This document shows positions 1-8,082 of a stretch of DNA of 37,217 bases, in pieces. The DNA is from Nostoc paludosum FACHB-159 (GTDB lineage Bacteria > Cyanobacteriota > Cyanobacteriia > Cyanobacteriales > Nostocaceae). The notes beneath the pieces are model-generated. The model saw nothing but the letters and a program-made list of their open reading frames with translations, ran no database searches and was not told where the DNA came from. The translations under genes were made by a program, and so were the position numbers. The DNA lies in assembly GCF_014698835.1 (NCBI RefSeq), contig NZ_JACJTU010000060.1, forward strand, positions 1 to 37,217, given 5' to 3'. Each line of letters begins with the position of its first letter. Position 1 is the first letter of the stretch.

Positions 1-103
1 GCGGTGGAACCACACTGAACCCTTCCCGAACTCAGAGGTGAAACGCTGCTGCGGCAACGATAGTTTAGGGGTTGCCCTACGCTAAAATAGCTCGATGCCA
101 GGT
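1..103 (+). rRNA. rrf: 5S ribosomal RNA, 5' end cut off by the window
   Basis: The sequence matches the 3' part of a cyanobacterial 5S rRNA: the loop with CCCGAACTCAG, then GTGAAACG, the CGGCAACGATAG stretch and the closing GCTAAAATAGCTCGATGCC near position 100. About 15-20 bases of the 5' end lie outside the window. It implies that a 16S-23S-5S operon runs in from the left on the plus strand. A terminator follows at once. Confidence 0.95.
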
Positions 104-117
104 TTATTATCTAACTC

Positions 118-154
118 AAACCCCCTTGCACACTTCAATGCTTGGGGGTTTTTG
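118..154 (+). terminator. Rho-independent terminator of the rRNA operon
   Basis: An AAACCCCC / GGGGGTTT stem with an 18-base loop is followed by a T run (GGGGGTTTTTG). It lies 15 bases after the 5S rRNA and most simply ends the rRNA operon. Confidence 0.85.
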
Positions 155-241
155 TTTATCCTCTATTTAGTATTTGCATCAATCAGCTATGTTCCAGTTC
201 GAGTGTTCCAGTGTTAATGTGAGAGAATTGTATTTTACAAA

Positions 242-320
242 TTTTTGAGGAACCAGAGGGCAAATAGAAAATTTTAGAGAAAATTTTGCTGTATGTTTTA
301 ATACTGGTTCCCGTTTTTAA
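242..320 (+). ncRNA. Possible small structured RNA
   Basis: GGAACCAG (about 250) and CTGGTTCC (about 304-311) can pair across a loop that itself holds AAAATTTT inverted repeats. The right arm is followed by CGTTTTTAATTT, which looks like a terminator tail on the plus strand. No protein frame fits. It could be a small RNA or only a second terminator after the rRNA operon. No known RNA family was recognised. Confidence 0.25.
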
Positions 321-347
321 TTTGCCGATAGGTCTCATCAAAAAATA

Positions 348-384
348 AAAGCCGTGTAAATTTAGAAAATTTCACGGCTTTTTA
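348..384. terminator. Hairpin terminator, possibly bidirectional
   Basis: GCCGTG (351-356) pairs with CACGGC (373-378), with A-rich sequence on the left and TTTTTAG on the right, so it could stop transcription from both sides. On the minus strand it is the first good hairpin after arsS. On the plus strand it would close any transcript from the 160-340 region. Confidence 0.6.
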
Positions 385-528
385 GTGTGGTGTAAGGAGA
401 CTTAAGTAATTATCATTATAAATCTATTGGACTATTAGCGATACATACGTAACGTAATTTGTAACAAAATTGTCCTTTTATGAGTTGAAGTAGTTGCAAT
501 TTTTAATTGTCTGCCATTTTTCCTGGCT

Positions 529-1536
529 TTAGAGTAAAGCACCACTACAACTGGAACCACAGCCCGCAGTACAACCGTAGCAATAAGCAGCAGTTTGCAC
601 TTCACTAATTAAGTCTAAACTACCAGCTTCTAGCAATTTGGCAACTGTCAGGGTTTCACCGTTACTGGTTTTCGCTGGCAAATTCATCATCTGGTTAAAG
701 TCACAATCATATACATTACCTAGATAATCAATTGAAAGTTCATCGCGGCACATTAAATGTTCAATGGTACTAGGATTAAAATGCGATTCTAAAAACTGCA
801 AATAGCTGGTGTACAGTTTTCTTCGTTCTAAATGCATTTTAGTTCTACCAACTGGCAGATTGGTAATGGTGAATAAGTTATTAAATACAATATTAAAATG
901 TTCTTTTAAAAACTTTTTGTAGTTTTGTTCTAGGTCGCTCTGTTCTGGAGCTAAAGAAAATTTTCTCTCTGTAGGTAACTGAGGATTAAATACCAAGTCT
1001 AAAATTAAGTTTGGCTCTTTCCCATAGCCGAGTTGATTAAGCCACTGCAAAGCTTTTATTGAACTATCAAAGACACCAGTACCACGCATTCTATCAACAT
1101 TATCTGATAAGTAGCAGGGAAGGGAAGCCACAATTCTTAGTTGATGTTTAGCAAAGTATTCTGGTAAATGACCAAAACCATTTTCAAAATAAATGGTTAA
1201 GTTAGACCGGACAATTACTTGCTTACCCGTTAACTTTGCTGCTTCTATCAGAGGTTTAAATCCATAGTTCATTTCGGGTGCACCACCAGTCAAATCCACA
1301 ATTTTTATTTCTGGAAATCTATGAATTAATGAAATCAATTGTTCACAAATTTCTGGGGCAAGTTCTTCTGTACGTTTTGGGCTAGCTTCGACGTGACAGT
1401 GCGTACAAGCGAGGTTACAGCGCCTACCAAGATTAATCTGTAAAACAGTAATTCTTTTTTTGGTTAAACCAGAATTAATTTTGTGTTTAAATTGCGTTAC
1501 AGATGTATCTATTGTATTTGTTGATTGAGTTTGCAT
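529..1536 (-). CDS. arsS: ArsS, arsenosugar biosynthesis radical SAM enzyme
   Basis: A 335-aa radical SAM protein. The [4Fe-4S] motif is CNLACTHC with Cys40, Cys44 and Cys47, and VDLTGGAPEMN follows as the SAM-binding stretch. The C-terminus is cysteine-rich (CYGCTAGCGSSC, residues 319-330), as in the ArsS family, where it probably binds further clusters. In the family's pathway ArsS works after ArsM and joins a 5'-deoxyadenosyl-derived ribose to dimethylated arsenic. The start is fixed by AAGGAG seven bases before the ATG. It is last in a minus-strand series with the PiT gene (39 bases upstream) and arsM. Some family members carry selenocysteine; here the tail is all cysteine. Confidence 0.88.
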   Translation of the reverse strand: MQTQSTNTIDTSVTQFKHKINSGLTKKRITVLQINLGRRCNLACTHCHVEASPKRTEELAPEICEQLISLIHRFPEIKIVDLTGGAPEMNYGFKPLIEAAKLTGKQVIVRSNLTIYFENGFGHLPEYFAKHQLRIVASLPCYLSDNVDRMRGTGVFDSSIKALQWLNQLGYGKEPNLILDLVFNPQLPTERKFSLAPEQSDLEQNYKKFLKEHFNIVFNNLFTITNLPVGRTKMHLERRKLYTSYLQFLESHFNPSTIEHLMCRDELSIDYLGNVYDCDFNQMMNLPAKTSNGETLTVAKLLEAGSLDLISEVQTAAYCYGCTAGCGSSCSGALL

Positions 1537-1575
1537 TCTTACTCCTTAAAGACGACTAAAATCTATTTAATATTT

Positions 1576-2535
1576 CTAGCCCTGTAGTAATCTGTAGGTT
1601 ATTCCACCAAGAACTGCGGCAGTAGGTAAAGTTAAAATCCAGGATAAAAATGTTTGATAAAAAATATGAATATTAGATTTTTTACCAATCAATCCAACTC
1701 CAAAGATAGAAGCAACTGAAAGGTGAGTGATGGAAACTGGAAACCCAAAATGATTAGTTGTAATCAATAGAATTCCCGTTACTATATTTGCTGATAATCC
1801 TTGAGTACGATCCATTGAGGTAATTTTTTCGCTCATTGTGATTGCTACTTTTTGGGAGTTGAGTAAGCCGCCAAGTGCCATTGCGATCGCAATGGTAATC
1901 ATTGCTCCCTGAATCGAAAAATACTCAATAATCAAAATCAGCGACACAATCTTGGGGGTATAATTCAACCCTCTAGCAAAACTAATAATTCCAGCGCTAA
2001 TAAAATGACAAGTATGAATCATTTTCTGGCTTATTAGTAAGTTATATTTGTAGTTGATATAACTAGATAAACTGTAAATTAGTGCTCCTAATAAAATAGC
2101 AATAATTGGACTGAAAAACAAAGGTAAAACAAAAGAAGCTACCAAAGCCGCAAAATTAACTTTGAGTCCGATCGCTACTAATCCAGCACCAACAATAGCA
2201 CCGATTAAACTGTGAGTTGTGGAAATAGGAAATCCCATGAAAGTGGCAATGAGTACAGTTAAACCAGCAGCGATCGCCACTGCTAAATGAAACTCTGGTG
2301 CATTGGCGATCGCATTTGGCACTAATCCTTTTCCGGAAAAAATTTTAATTGATGTACTTGCTAAAAAAGTTGCAGTCACAGCACCAGCAAAAGTTGTAAA
2401 AGTTGACCATAAAATTGCTGTTTGATAACTGCATGTCCGACTACCAAATAGCGTTGCCACACCTTTAAAATTATCATTTGCGCCATTAGAATATGCTAAA
2501 AAAAGCGTAGCTAAAAATAAACTAATTAACAACAT
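1576..2535 (-). CDS. PiT-family inorganic phosphate transporter
   Basis: A membrane protein of about 319 aa. The PiT signature is near the N-terminus (SNGANDNFKGVATLFGSRT). A second copy of the PiT core is GFPISTTHSLIGAIVGAG, and a related motif near the C-terminus is FGFPVSITHLSVASIFGVG. Most of the rest is hydrophobic helices. PiT proteins move phosphate, often as a metal-phosphate complex, driven by H+ or Na+. The ATG at 2535 puts the first helix at the N-terminus as in the family; a TTG at 2583 would add 16 residues and neither has a clear ribosome site. It lies between arsM and arsS, 39 bases before arsS, so co-transcription with arsS is likely. Whether it carries phosphate, arsenate or an arsenic product cannot be told from sequence. 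Confidence 0.88.
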   Translation of the reverse strand: MLLISLFLATLFLAYSNGANDNFKGVATLFGSRTCSYQTAILWSTFTTFAGAVTATFLASTSIKIFSGKGLVPNAIANAPEFHLAVAIAAGLTVLIATFMGFPISTTHSLIGAIVGAGLVAIGLKVNFAALVASFVLPLFFSPIIAILLGALIYSLSSYINYKYNLLISQKMIHTCHFISAGIISFARGLNYTPKIVSLILIIEYFSIQGAMITIAIAMALGGLLNSQKVAITMSEKITSMDRTQGLSANIVTGILLITTNHFGFPVSITHLSVASIFGVGLIGKKSNIHIFYQTFLSWILTLPTAAVLGGITYRLLQG

Positions 2536-2782
2536 TTTAAGATTTCTAAATAAGAAGCTGTAATTCAGAATGTTATTAGTCAAATATTAAAGTTTTACAT
2601 TCATTTTTTCAGGCGCACAGAATTATTCTGAATTGTGAACGGCAGTTGCTCTACTTGAGGAGCCACTGCGTTAAACGGGTTTCCCTGCTATTTCGGTGGC
2701 AGCGTTACCAAAGTATAGCAAGTGGTGTCAGAACCCTACTTATCCGCCACTAGCTCCTCCTGACAACTAAATTATTAAAAAA

Positions 2783-3751
2783 TTAACAGCAACCACCACC
2801 GCTATAATGCCAAGTGGAATCGGTAACAATTATTTCTCCTGGCTTAATAGCTGCTAATTTACCAGCAGTTTTATCGCACACGGCTGCGGGAATACCTCGT
2901 TGAAGTAAATGACCTGCTAAATCATCAAAGAAGGGTTCAGAACCAGCGTAAATTGCTGTTTTACCTGTGAAAATACAAGCGCCATCTTCTGGAATCGCAA
3001 CTTTAAAACAAACAGAATCCAGACTTTCTAAAAGTAGGTTTTCTTCTAAATTATAAGTCTGAGAATCTAGTAGACGATAAGGACGACGCGCACGAATTTC
3101 AACTTGACCAAAGCCAGCATTTGTAATTTGTTCAGTATACTCTTCATAGGTAAGCGCTCCTGATAGACACATAGCTCTGAGTCGCTCATCTTGCTGGAGA
3201 TGTACTGGAATTGAACGAGTAGCAATTGGATCGCTCATCTGCAAGCGTCCACCTGGTTTTAATACCCGATGCGCTTCTTTTAAAGCACGAGTTAAATCTT
3301 CTGGTTCAAAGATGTTGAAAAGACAATTCTGTGCGACAATATCGACGGTAGCATCAGCAATAGGTAAGTTGAAAGCATCGCCTTCCCTGATTTCTACAAA
3401 ACTGGTGTCAAACCAAGGATTTTGTTGGGCAGCAATTTCTAGGTTGCGTGCTGCGGCTTCTCGCATAGCGGCAACTGGTTCAACGGCAATTACAGCACCT
3501 GCATAACGGGAAAAATAAGCGAACTGCAAAGCTTCTAAGCCACCGCCAACACCAACATACAGCACAGTCGGCTGGTTTGCTAATTCTGTCGGGTGAACAG
3601 TAGTACCACAACCATAGTTCATTTCCTGCATTGGCAAAGGAATTTTTAATCCTGGTAGTTGCAGGGGTGTACTTTGCACGCAACAAAGTCCAACTTCTGG
3701 GGTTTGGGCGACTTCGCGGTAAAATTGCGCTGCTGTTTCTAAATAGGTCAT
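2783..3751 (-). CDS. arsM: ArsM, arsenite S-adenosylmethionine methyltransferase (arsenosugar type)
   Basis: From the chosen start the protein is 322 aa. The class I SAM-binding loop is VLYVGVGGGLEA (about 63-74). Cysteines that suit arsenite binding are Cys23-24 (GLCCVQ), Cys48 (NYGCG), Cys143 (AQNCLFN) and Cys195 (RAMCLSG). The protein ends in GGGCC. ArsM moves methyl groups from SAM to As(III); this form, with the N-terminal MTYLETAAQFY and the Cys-Cys tail, is the one paired with ArsS. The open frame extends to 3859, but those 36 residues are unlike the family and overlap the intergenic sequence, so the ATG at 3751 is preferred. It reads toward PiT and arsS and follows a response regulator by 196 bases. 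Confidence 0.88.
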   Translation of the reverse strand: MTYLETAAQFYREVAQTPEVGLCCVQSTPLQLPGLKIPLPMQEMNYGCGTTVHPTELANQPTVLYVGVGGGLEALQFAYFSRYAGAVIAVEPVAAMREAAARNLEIAAQQNPWFDTSFVEIREGDAFNLPIADATVDIVAQNCLFNIFEPEDLTRALKEAHRVLKPGGRLQMSDPIATRSIPVHLQQDERLRAMCLSGALTYEEYTEQITNAGFGQVEIRARRPYRLLDSQTYNLEENLLLESLDSVCFKVAIPEDGACIFTGKTAIYAGSEPFFDDLAGHLLQRGIPAAVCDKTAGKLAAIKPGEIIVTDSTWHYSGGGCC

Positions 3752-3947
3752 GCCATTTGAGATTTTTAATGATGACAGCTTTGTGCATCCTAATATAATT
3801 AATTCCCAGTTGCATGAGTTGTTGCTGAGATTGCCAAAAAGCCCAAATTCTCCTAACATAGAAAAATTTGGGTTTTTGAATTATTTAAAACTGGGAGTGG
3901 GGAAATAGGGGGCAGAGGAAGCACGGGTGACAAATGCTCAATGTCCG

Positions 3948-4622
3948 CTAATCACACAATGTGTAGCCAACACCTGTGACGGTTTGAATCAGGCACTTTT
4001 CGTTATTTGCTTCAAGTTTTAGCCGTAGGTAGCGGATATAAGGGTCGATGACGTTGACATCACCCATGAAGTCGTAACCCCAGACTTCTTCTAAAATGCG
4101 ATCGCATGTAATTACCTGTCGCGGATGGATCAGAAAATATTCCAGTAAATCAAATTCCTTAGCCGTTAATTCAATTAACCGCTGACATCGGTACACTTGG
4201 CGCGTGCGACGATTTAAACTCAAGTCTTCAAATTCTAAAATATCTGCGGTGTCTGCTTGATGTCTTTTTCGCAGGTGAGTGCGGACTCTGGCTAATAATT
4301 CATCAATGCTGAAGGGTTTAACTACGTAATCATCAGCACCAGCGTCTAAGCCTGCAATGCCATCGCTCACTTCATCTTTGACGGATAGTAATATGATTGG
4401 CACTTCATTACTAATACTTCGCAGACGACGGCAAATTTCCAACCCTGACAAACCAGGCAGCATTAAATCTAAAATCACTAAATCTAGATGCAATTCCCGT
4501 GCTGCGGTCAGTCCAGTTAATCCATCGTAGGCGATGCTAACTTGATAACCTTCATAATTCAACTCGGATTCAATAAATCGTGCCAGTTTGACTTCATCTT
4601 CAATCAGTAAGATGTGCGTCAT
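3948..4622 (-). CDS. OmpR/PhoB-family response regulator
   Basis: A 224-aa transcription regulator. The receiver domain covers about residues 2-115 with acidic Glu8-Asp9, the phosphate-accepting Asp52 (LVILDLMLPG), Ser80 and Lys102 (VVKPF). A winged-helix DNA-binding domain fills about 127-222 (LTAKEFDLLEYFL, then VIDPYIRYLRLKLE and TVTGVGYTL). No kinase gene adjoins it, so it is an orphan here. It is upstream of and in the same direction as arsM-PiT-arsS, which makes it a candidate regulator of them, but the 196-base gap leaves room for a separate promoter. Confidence 0.92.
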   Translation of the reverse strand: MTHILLIEDEVKLARFIESELNYEGYQVSIAYDGLTGLTAARELHLDLVILDLMLPGLSGLEICRRLRSISNEVPIILLSVKDEVSDGIAGLDAGADDYVVKPFSIDELLARVRTHLRKRHQADTADILEFEDLSLNRRTRQVYRCQRLIELTAKEFDLLEYFLIHPRQVITCDRILEEVWGYDFMGDVNVIDPYIRYLRLKLEANNEKCLIQTVTGVGYTLCD

Positions 4623-4815
4623 GATGATGTTAATGATTTCAGCAGGGTACGGTAAGCAACAATCCGGTTTGGAAACACTGTCTTCGAGGTGTCAGCTACT
4701 AAATAGCCAGACATCTAATTAGGTGTACGCTAGCTTAGTATAAATCTGAGGGAGTAACAACCGTAAATCTGCAATTACCGATAGCTGCTAGATCAAACAA
4801 CGATACCATTAACTA

Positions 4816-5103
4816 TTAACAATAGGCTGTGACATCTTCACCGCATTCATCGGCAAGATAACAGAGCGCTCTAAAACGCAATCCAACAACTTGTTCGTAC
4901 AGAGGATTTAATTTACACATTGGTGGAATGTGAAATAGCTTGCGACCAAACACAGTGATATCTCGTTCAAATGGACACTGAGCAGGAATAGCTTTACAGA
5001 GGAAATGGGCCAATTTAGAGTTATGAATTTCTAAGGTTTCCAACCACTCGCGGACTGGGTGTAATAGATCTTTGTGTAACCGGATTTGAATAAAGCTTGA
5101 CAT
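4816..5103 (-). CDS. Mo-dependent nitrogenase C-terminal family small protein
   Basis: A 95-aa protein. The C-terminal half, with IPPMCKLNPLYEQVVGLRFR and then ALCYLADECGED, is typical of a cyanobacterial family named after a domain found at the end of some Mo-nitrogenase-related proteins. Three cysteines (CKLN, LCYLADEC) are in the conserved part. Its function is not established. A strong ribosome site (AAGGAGAG) lies eight bases before the ATG. No nif gene is nearby, so the name should not be taken as proof of a nitrogenase role. Confidence 0.8.
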   Translation of the reverse strand: MSSFIQIRLHKDLLHPVREWLETLEIHNSKLAHFLCKAIPAQCPFERDITVFGRKLFHIPPMCKLNPLYEQVVGLRFRALCYLADECGEDVTAYC

Positions 5104-5427
5104 AATTACTCTCCTTGATATTTTTAAAATAAATTGGGTTTCTTTTATTTGAACCTCTATGAATACATACGGTGGGGTTTAATAGTTTTATGCAGCGATC
5201 ACTGGTTTTTTAGTTTTCCATTAGACATAGCTAAACTCTCTAGGAACACTGTTAACTACACATTCAACTGCCAAAATTCCAGATAATTTGCCGAGGTGAG
5301 CATAAGTATTTTGCCAAACGTTAGGCTAGATATTGCCGGACTGCAAAGCTATAGTTAACCAACTTCAAAGGAGGCGCAGCCACTTACCTTCAAAAAGCAT
5401 CGGGCTTTAGGTAAACTGCGAAAGCTA
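5104..5427. other. Intergenic region between divergent genes
   Basis: This 324-base stretch lies between the minus-strand nitrogenase-C-like gene and the plus-strand methyltransferase gene, so it must hold both promoters. No convincing reading frame, repeat or RNA was seen. AAAGGAGG near 5368 resembles a ribosome site, but no reading frame follows it at a useful distance. Confidence 0.5.
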
Positions 5428-6042
5428 ATGACCTATGACTTTCTGAATAACAAAAAGTTCCTTTTCGATCGCTGGGCGCCAAGCTACGATTGGCTGTTTC
5501 CTTCGGTGTTTTATCGAGCCATCCACAAACGCTTGCTAGAGTACGTCAATTTACCAGAACGAGCTAATATACTCGATATTGGGTGTGGTACTGGACGCTT
5601 ACTTGGACGCCTTGCCACTAAATTCCCAAATCTGCGGGGCACCGGATTAGATTTATCTAGTAATATGTTGCGGATGGCAAGACTGACCAACCACCACCAT
5701 CCACGCTTGATTTTTGTTGAGGGTAAAGCTGAGTCTCTTCCTTTTGCTGAGGGTCAGTTTGATGCTGTTTTCAGCACTATCAGCTTTTTGCATTATTTGG
5801 AACCTCAACAGGTGGTTAGTGAAATAGCACGGGTACTTTCTCCCGGTGGATACTTTTATTTGGTTGACTTTACTTCTAAAAAACAGGCAGAACCTCAACT
5901 ATTGCCAATTTCTCCCCGTGGGATTCGATTCTACAGCCCTAATCAACGTCAGGTTCTAGCTTCCTCTGCTGGGCTATCGTGTTTGAGTCATCATTATTTG
6001 TTAGGACCTGTGTTGCTAACAATTTTTACAAAAATTTCATGA
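5428..6042 (+). CDS. Class I SAM-dependent methyltransferase
   Basis: A 204-aa protein of the Methyltransf_11 type. Motif I is ILDIGCGTGRLL (about residues 48-59), the acidic residue after strand 2 is in GLDLS, and ARVLSPGGYFYLVDF is the later core. The N-terminal FDRWAPSYDW is common in UbiE-like enzymes. The substrate cannot be told; the C-terminal half is short and no pathway gene adjoins it. Seven bases after its stop begins a frame made of 21-bp repeats. Confidence 0.85.
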   Translation: MTYDFLNNKKFLFDRWAPSYDWLFPSVFYRAIHKRLLEYVNLPERANILDIGCGTGRLLGRLATKFPNLRGTGLDLSSNMLRMARLTNHHHPRLIFVEGKAESLPFAEGQFDAVFSTISFLHYLEPQQVVSEIARVLSPGGYFYLVDFTSKKQAEPQLLPISPRGIRFYSPNQRQVLASSAGLSCLSHHYLLGPVLLTIFTKIS

Positions 6043-6048
6043 AATCTA

Positions 6049-6339
6049 TTGAAAAAAGCTGCTTTTAAACTCGTAGAAGCTGCTTTAAAAGTCGCAAAAG
6101 TTACTTTAAGAGTCACAAAAGCTGCTTTAAAAGTTACAAAAGCTGCTTTAAAAGTCGCAAAAGTTACTTTAAAAGTCATAAAAGCTGCTTTAAAAGTCAC
6201 AAAAGCTGCTTTAAAAGTCGCAGAAGTTAGTTTACAAGCCAGTTTTCTGATTACAAAGAAGTATATAGGACTACTTTTGATTTTTCAAAAGATACAAGGG
6301 TGCATTACACTAAACGCTAGCGCACCCTTCAATTTCTGA
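6049..6339 (+). CDS. Doubtful 96-aa frame built of heptad repeats
   Basis: A TTG start lies six bases after the methyltransferase stop. The frame gives eight seven-residue units of the type AALKVAK, VTLRVTK and AALKVTK, then an unrelated hydrophobic tail. The product would be lysine-rich and amphipathic. It follows directly from the 21-bp DNA repeat, and the opposite strand is open too (5994-6200, units such as VTFKAAF), so openness alone says little. It could be a real translationally coupled protein or a minisatellite with no product. Confidence 0.25.
   Translation: MKKAAFKLVEAALKVAKVTLRVTKAALKVTKAALKVAKVTLKVIKAALKVTKAALKVAEVSLQASFLITKKYIGLLLIFQKIQGCITLNASAPFNF
6058..6246 (+). repeat. 21-bp tandem repeat (minisatellite), eight to nine copies
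   Basis: Units start at 6058, 6079, 6100, 6121, 6142, 6163, 6184, 6205 and, degenerate, 6226. Units begin either GCTGCTTTAAAAGTC or GTTACTTTAAAAGTC, and the type order in copies 2-7 repeats as a 63-bp higher-order unit (GCTGCT, GTTACT, GCTGCT). The unit length is a multiple of three and contains AAAGC-T-GCTTT and ACTTT-A-AAAGT dyads. Confidence 0.95.
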
Positions 6340-6532
6340 TGGCGATCGCATGAATCCACGGATGCAAAAAAATCCAAAATTTCAGGACTTATACCAATTC
6401 TGTATGAAGGTGCGCCATATATGAGGGACGTAAACGCAAAGCGGCAAGACAGAGGCTACTGCTAGGGGGGATCTATAGTTTCAGGCTTGAGTACTTCAAT
6501 TTATTCTCAATTCTGACTCCTGAATTCTTTTT

Positions 6533-7042
6533 TCATAAATCAATTTTCATCTTCAAAGAGATTCCGCCAACTCGGTTAATTGTTTCGCTACCGAGGACAA
6601 CTTCAAAACCTAATCTTTTATATAAACCAAGGGCAGGATTTGTCGCCCTAATGCTGAGGGATACTGACGGATAAGATGTTTTGGGTGCTGTTAATAAATG
6701 TTTGAGTAGCTGTGTGCCTATGCCTTGATTTCGATATTCAGGGAGAATTGCTATTGCTAATTCGGGAATGCGATCGCTAATATAACCATATCCTTTATTT
6801 TCACCTGTCAATAAACGCAGCCATGCTGCTCCTACTGGCTGATTAGTACTTTCTAAAATAGCAACAAAGCCACTATCATCTTTCTCTCCCCAATTTTTGA
6901 CATATTTTGCTAAATCAGGATGATTCATTACATCCTGCACTGTCAAATTACCTTCCTTACTCAGATGCGCCGCTTCGTAAAGCATTTGCCAGAGAAAAGA
7001 CTCATCTTTTTGTGTCAGTGGACAAATAGAATAATCGATCAT
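6533..7042 (-). CDS. GNAT-family N-acetyltransferase
   Basis: A 169-aa protein with the GNAT acetyl-CoA-binding motif A at ELAIAILPEYRNQGIGTQLL (the pyrophosphate loop is RNQGIG) and motif B in NPALGLYKRLGFEVV. The N-terminal part (LWQMLYEAAHL) follows the pattern of a common group of bacterial acetyltransferases of unknown substrate. No neighbouring gene points to a substrate. It is a single-gene unit. Confidence 0.9.
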   Translation of the reverse strand: MIDYSICPLTQKDESFLWQMLYEAAHLSKEGNLTVQDVMNHPDLAKYVKNWGEKDDSGFVAILESTNQPVGAAWLRLLTGENKGYGYISDRIPELAIAILPEYRNQGIGTQLLKHLLTAPKTSYPSVSLSIRATNPALGLYKRLGFEVVLGSETINRVGGISLKMKIDL

Positions 7043-7152
7043 CTTTTATCATACGAACTTGCCAAAGTTAATTTTATTTACAATTAAAGCAGCCACATAA
7101 TACCAATTTGAATAATGATTACAACACCAAAAGCTTGCCCTGTAAATTTTTT

Positions 7153-7191
7153 CCAATCCAAAATCAAAATCTAAAATCCAAAATCCAAAAT
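7153..7191. repeat. Short tandem repeat of ATCCAAA units
   Basis: Seven- to eight-base units (AATCCAAA, AATCAAA, ATCTAAA, ATCCAAA) repeat five times upstream of the GNAT gene. Two more units are at 31065-31087. This is the STRR type known from heterocystous cyanobacteria. Confidence 0.8.
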
Positions 7192-7272
7192 GGTATTAGT
7201 GCTTACGAAGTAAATAATATTATCTCAGTTAACCTAGTATCAAACCCTGCTTCAAACCTGCTTTTGTCAACA

Positions 7273-7827
7273 TTAAAATAATTTACTCAGGGGAGTGGAT
7301 AAACCATCAAGACTGACCAGATTTTTCTGTTGTTGATATTCTCTAACTCCCTGTTCGCCTTTTTTACTAGCCCAGTTTACTAGAGTTGGGCGCTGACCTC
7401 GATACTCATAGAGCGGTACACCAAAACCACAAGAGGTCTGTACTCGTTGGATATCAGCGACGATAATTTGACGAGTTCCAGGTATTTCTGGAAATAGATG
7501 GTATAGTGAGTTCCATTCTGGAGAAGTCGGTAAAATTGTATTTCCTTGACCGTAAAGGCGCAAAATACAAGCAGGTTCTTCAAAAGCGCAAAACATGAAA
7601 GTAATTCGCCCGTTTTCTTCTAAATGCGCGGAAGTTTCGTTACTACTGCCTGTAAGATCTATATAAGCTACTCGCTTAGGAGAAAGGATGCGAAAGCAAT
7701 CCAAACCTTTAGGAGACAGGTTAATATGACCTGTAGGACTTAACGGTGCAGAGCCAACAAAAAAAATGTGTTGGGCACTAATAAAGCCTTGCAGTTCTTC
7801 AGTAATACACTCAAAAAATTTAGCCAT
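7273..7827 (-). CDS. Pyridoxamine 5'-phosphate oxidase-family protein
   Basis: A 184-aa protein with a split-barrel flavin-binding fold. HINLSPKG, VAYIDLTGSSNETSAHL and GRITFMFCAF are the pattern of the family. The members with this layout are general FMN- or F420-type oxidoreductases, so a true PdxH role is not implied. MAKFFECITEEL at 7827 matches the usual start; an upstream ATG at 7860 would add 11 residues. It is a single gene with no informative neighbours. Confidence 0.85.
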   Translation of the reverse strand: MAKFFECITEELQGFISAQHIFFVGSAPLSPTGHINLSPKGLDCFRILSPKRVAYIDLTGSSNETSAHLEENGRITFMFCAFEEPACILRLYGQGNTILPTSPEWNSLYHLFPEIPGTRQIIVADIQRVQTSCGFGVPLYEYRGQRPTLVNWASKKGEQGVREYQQQKNLVSLDGLSTPLSKLF

Positions 7828-7966
7828 AGAATGTGTGATTTCTATTTGCAAATTCCTCATGTTCTCAGCCTATGTCCAAGCTAAGAATCTAGCAAGGCCT
7901 ATTTGCCAATATCTGATGACAAGGAGGTTCTTGTGCGAGTGGGAAGATGTAGCTTTAGCTTCCCAC

Positions 7967-8075
7967 AGGGTGGGGGATAAGGGAGGTGGGGAGTAGGAAG
8001 CGCGTAGAGACGCGATTAATCGCATCTGTATCGAGTAGGGAGTGGGGGGGATGAGGGAAGTGGGGAGTGGGGAGA
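7967..8075. repeat. G-rich interspersed repeat with nested palindrome
   Basis: Repeats of GGGGAGTGGGGA and GGGAGTGGGG flank a GCGATTAATCGC palindrome inside a degenerate GTAGAGACG...CGCATCTGTAT dyad (8004-8031). It lies between the PPOX-type gene and the 3' end of the DUF937 gene. The GTAGAGACG motif returns as clean hairpins at 8706 and 19743. Confidence 0.75.
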
Positions 8076-8082
8076 AGTATTA

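Noticed and set aside
3312..3815. Frames antisense to and shifted within arsM
   Set aside because: They lie inside arsM, have no recognisable motif and vary in the way expected of shadow frames.
4816..5103. Part of a nitrogenase gene cluster
   Set aside because: Only the small family named after the nitrogenase C-terminal domain is present; no nif gene is nearby.
6058..6246. CRISPR array
   Set aside because: The 21-bp units are directly adjacent with no spacers.
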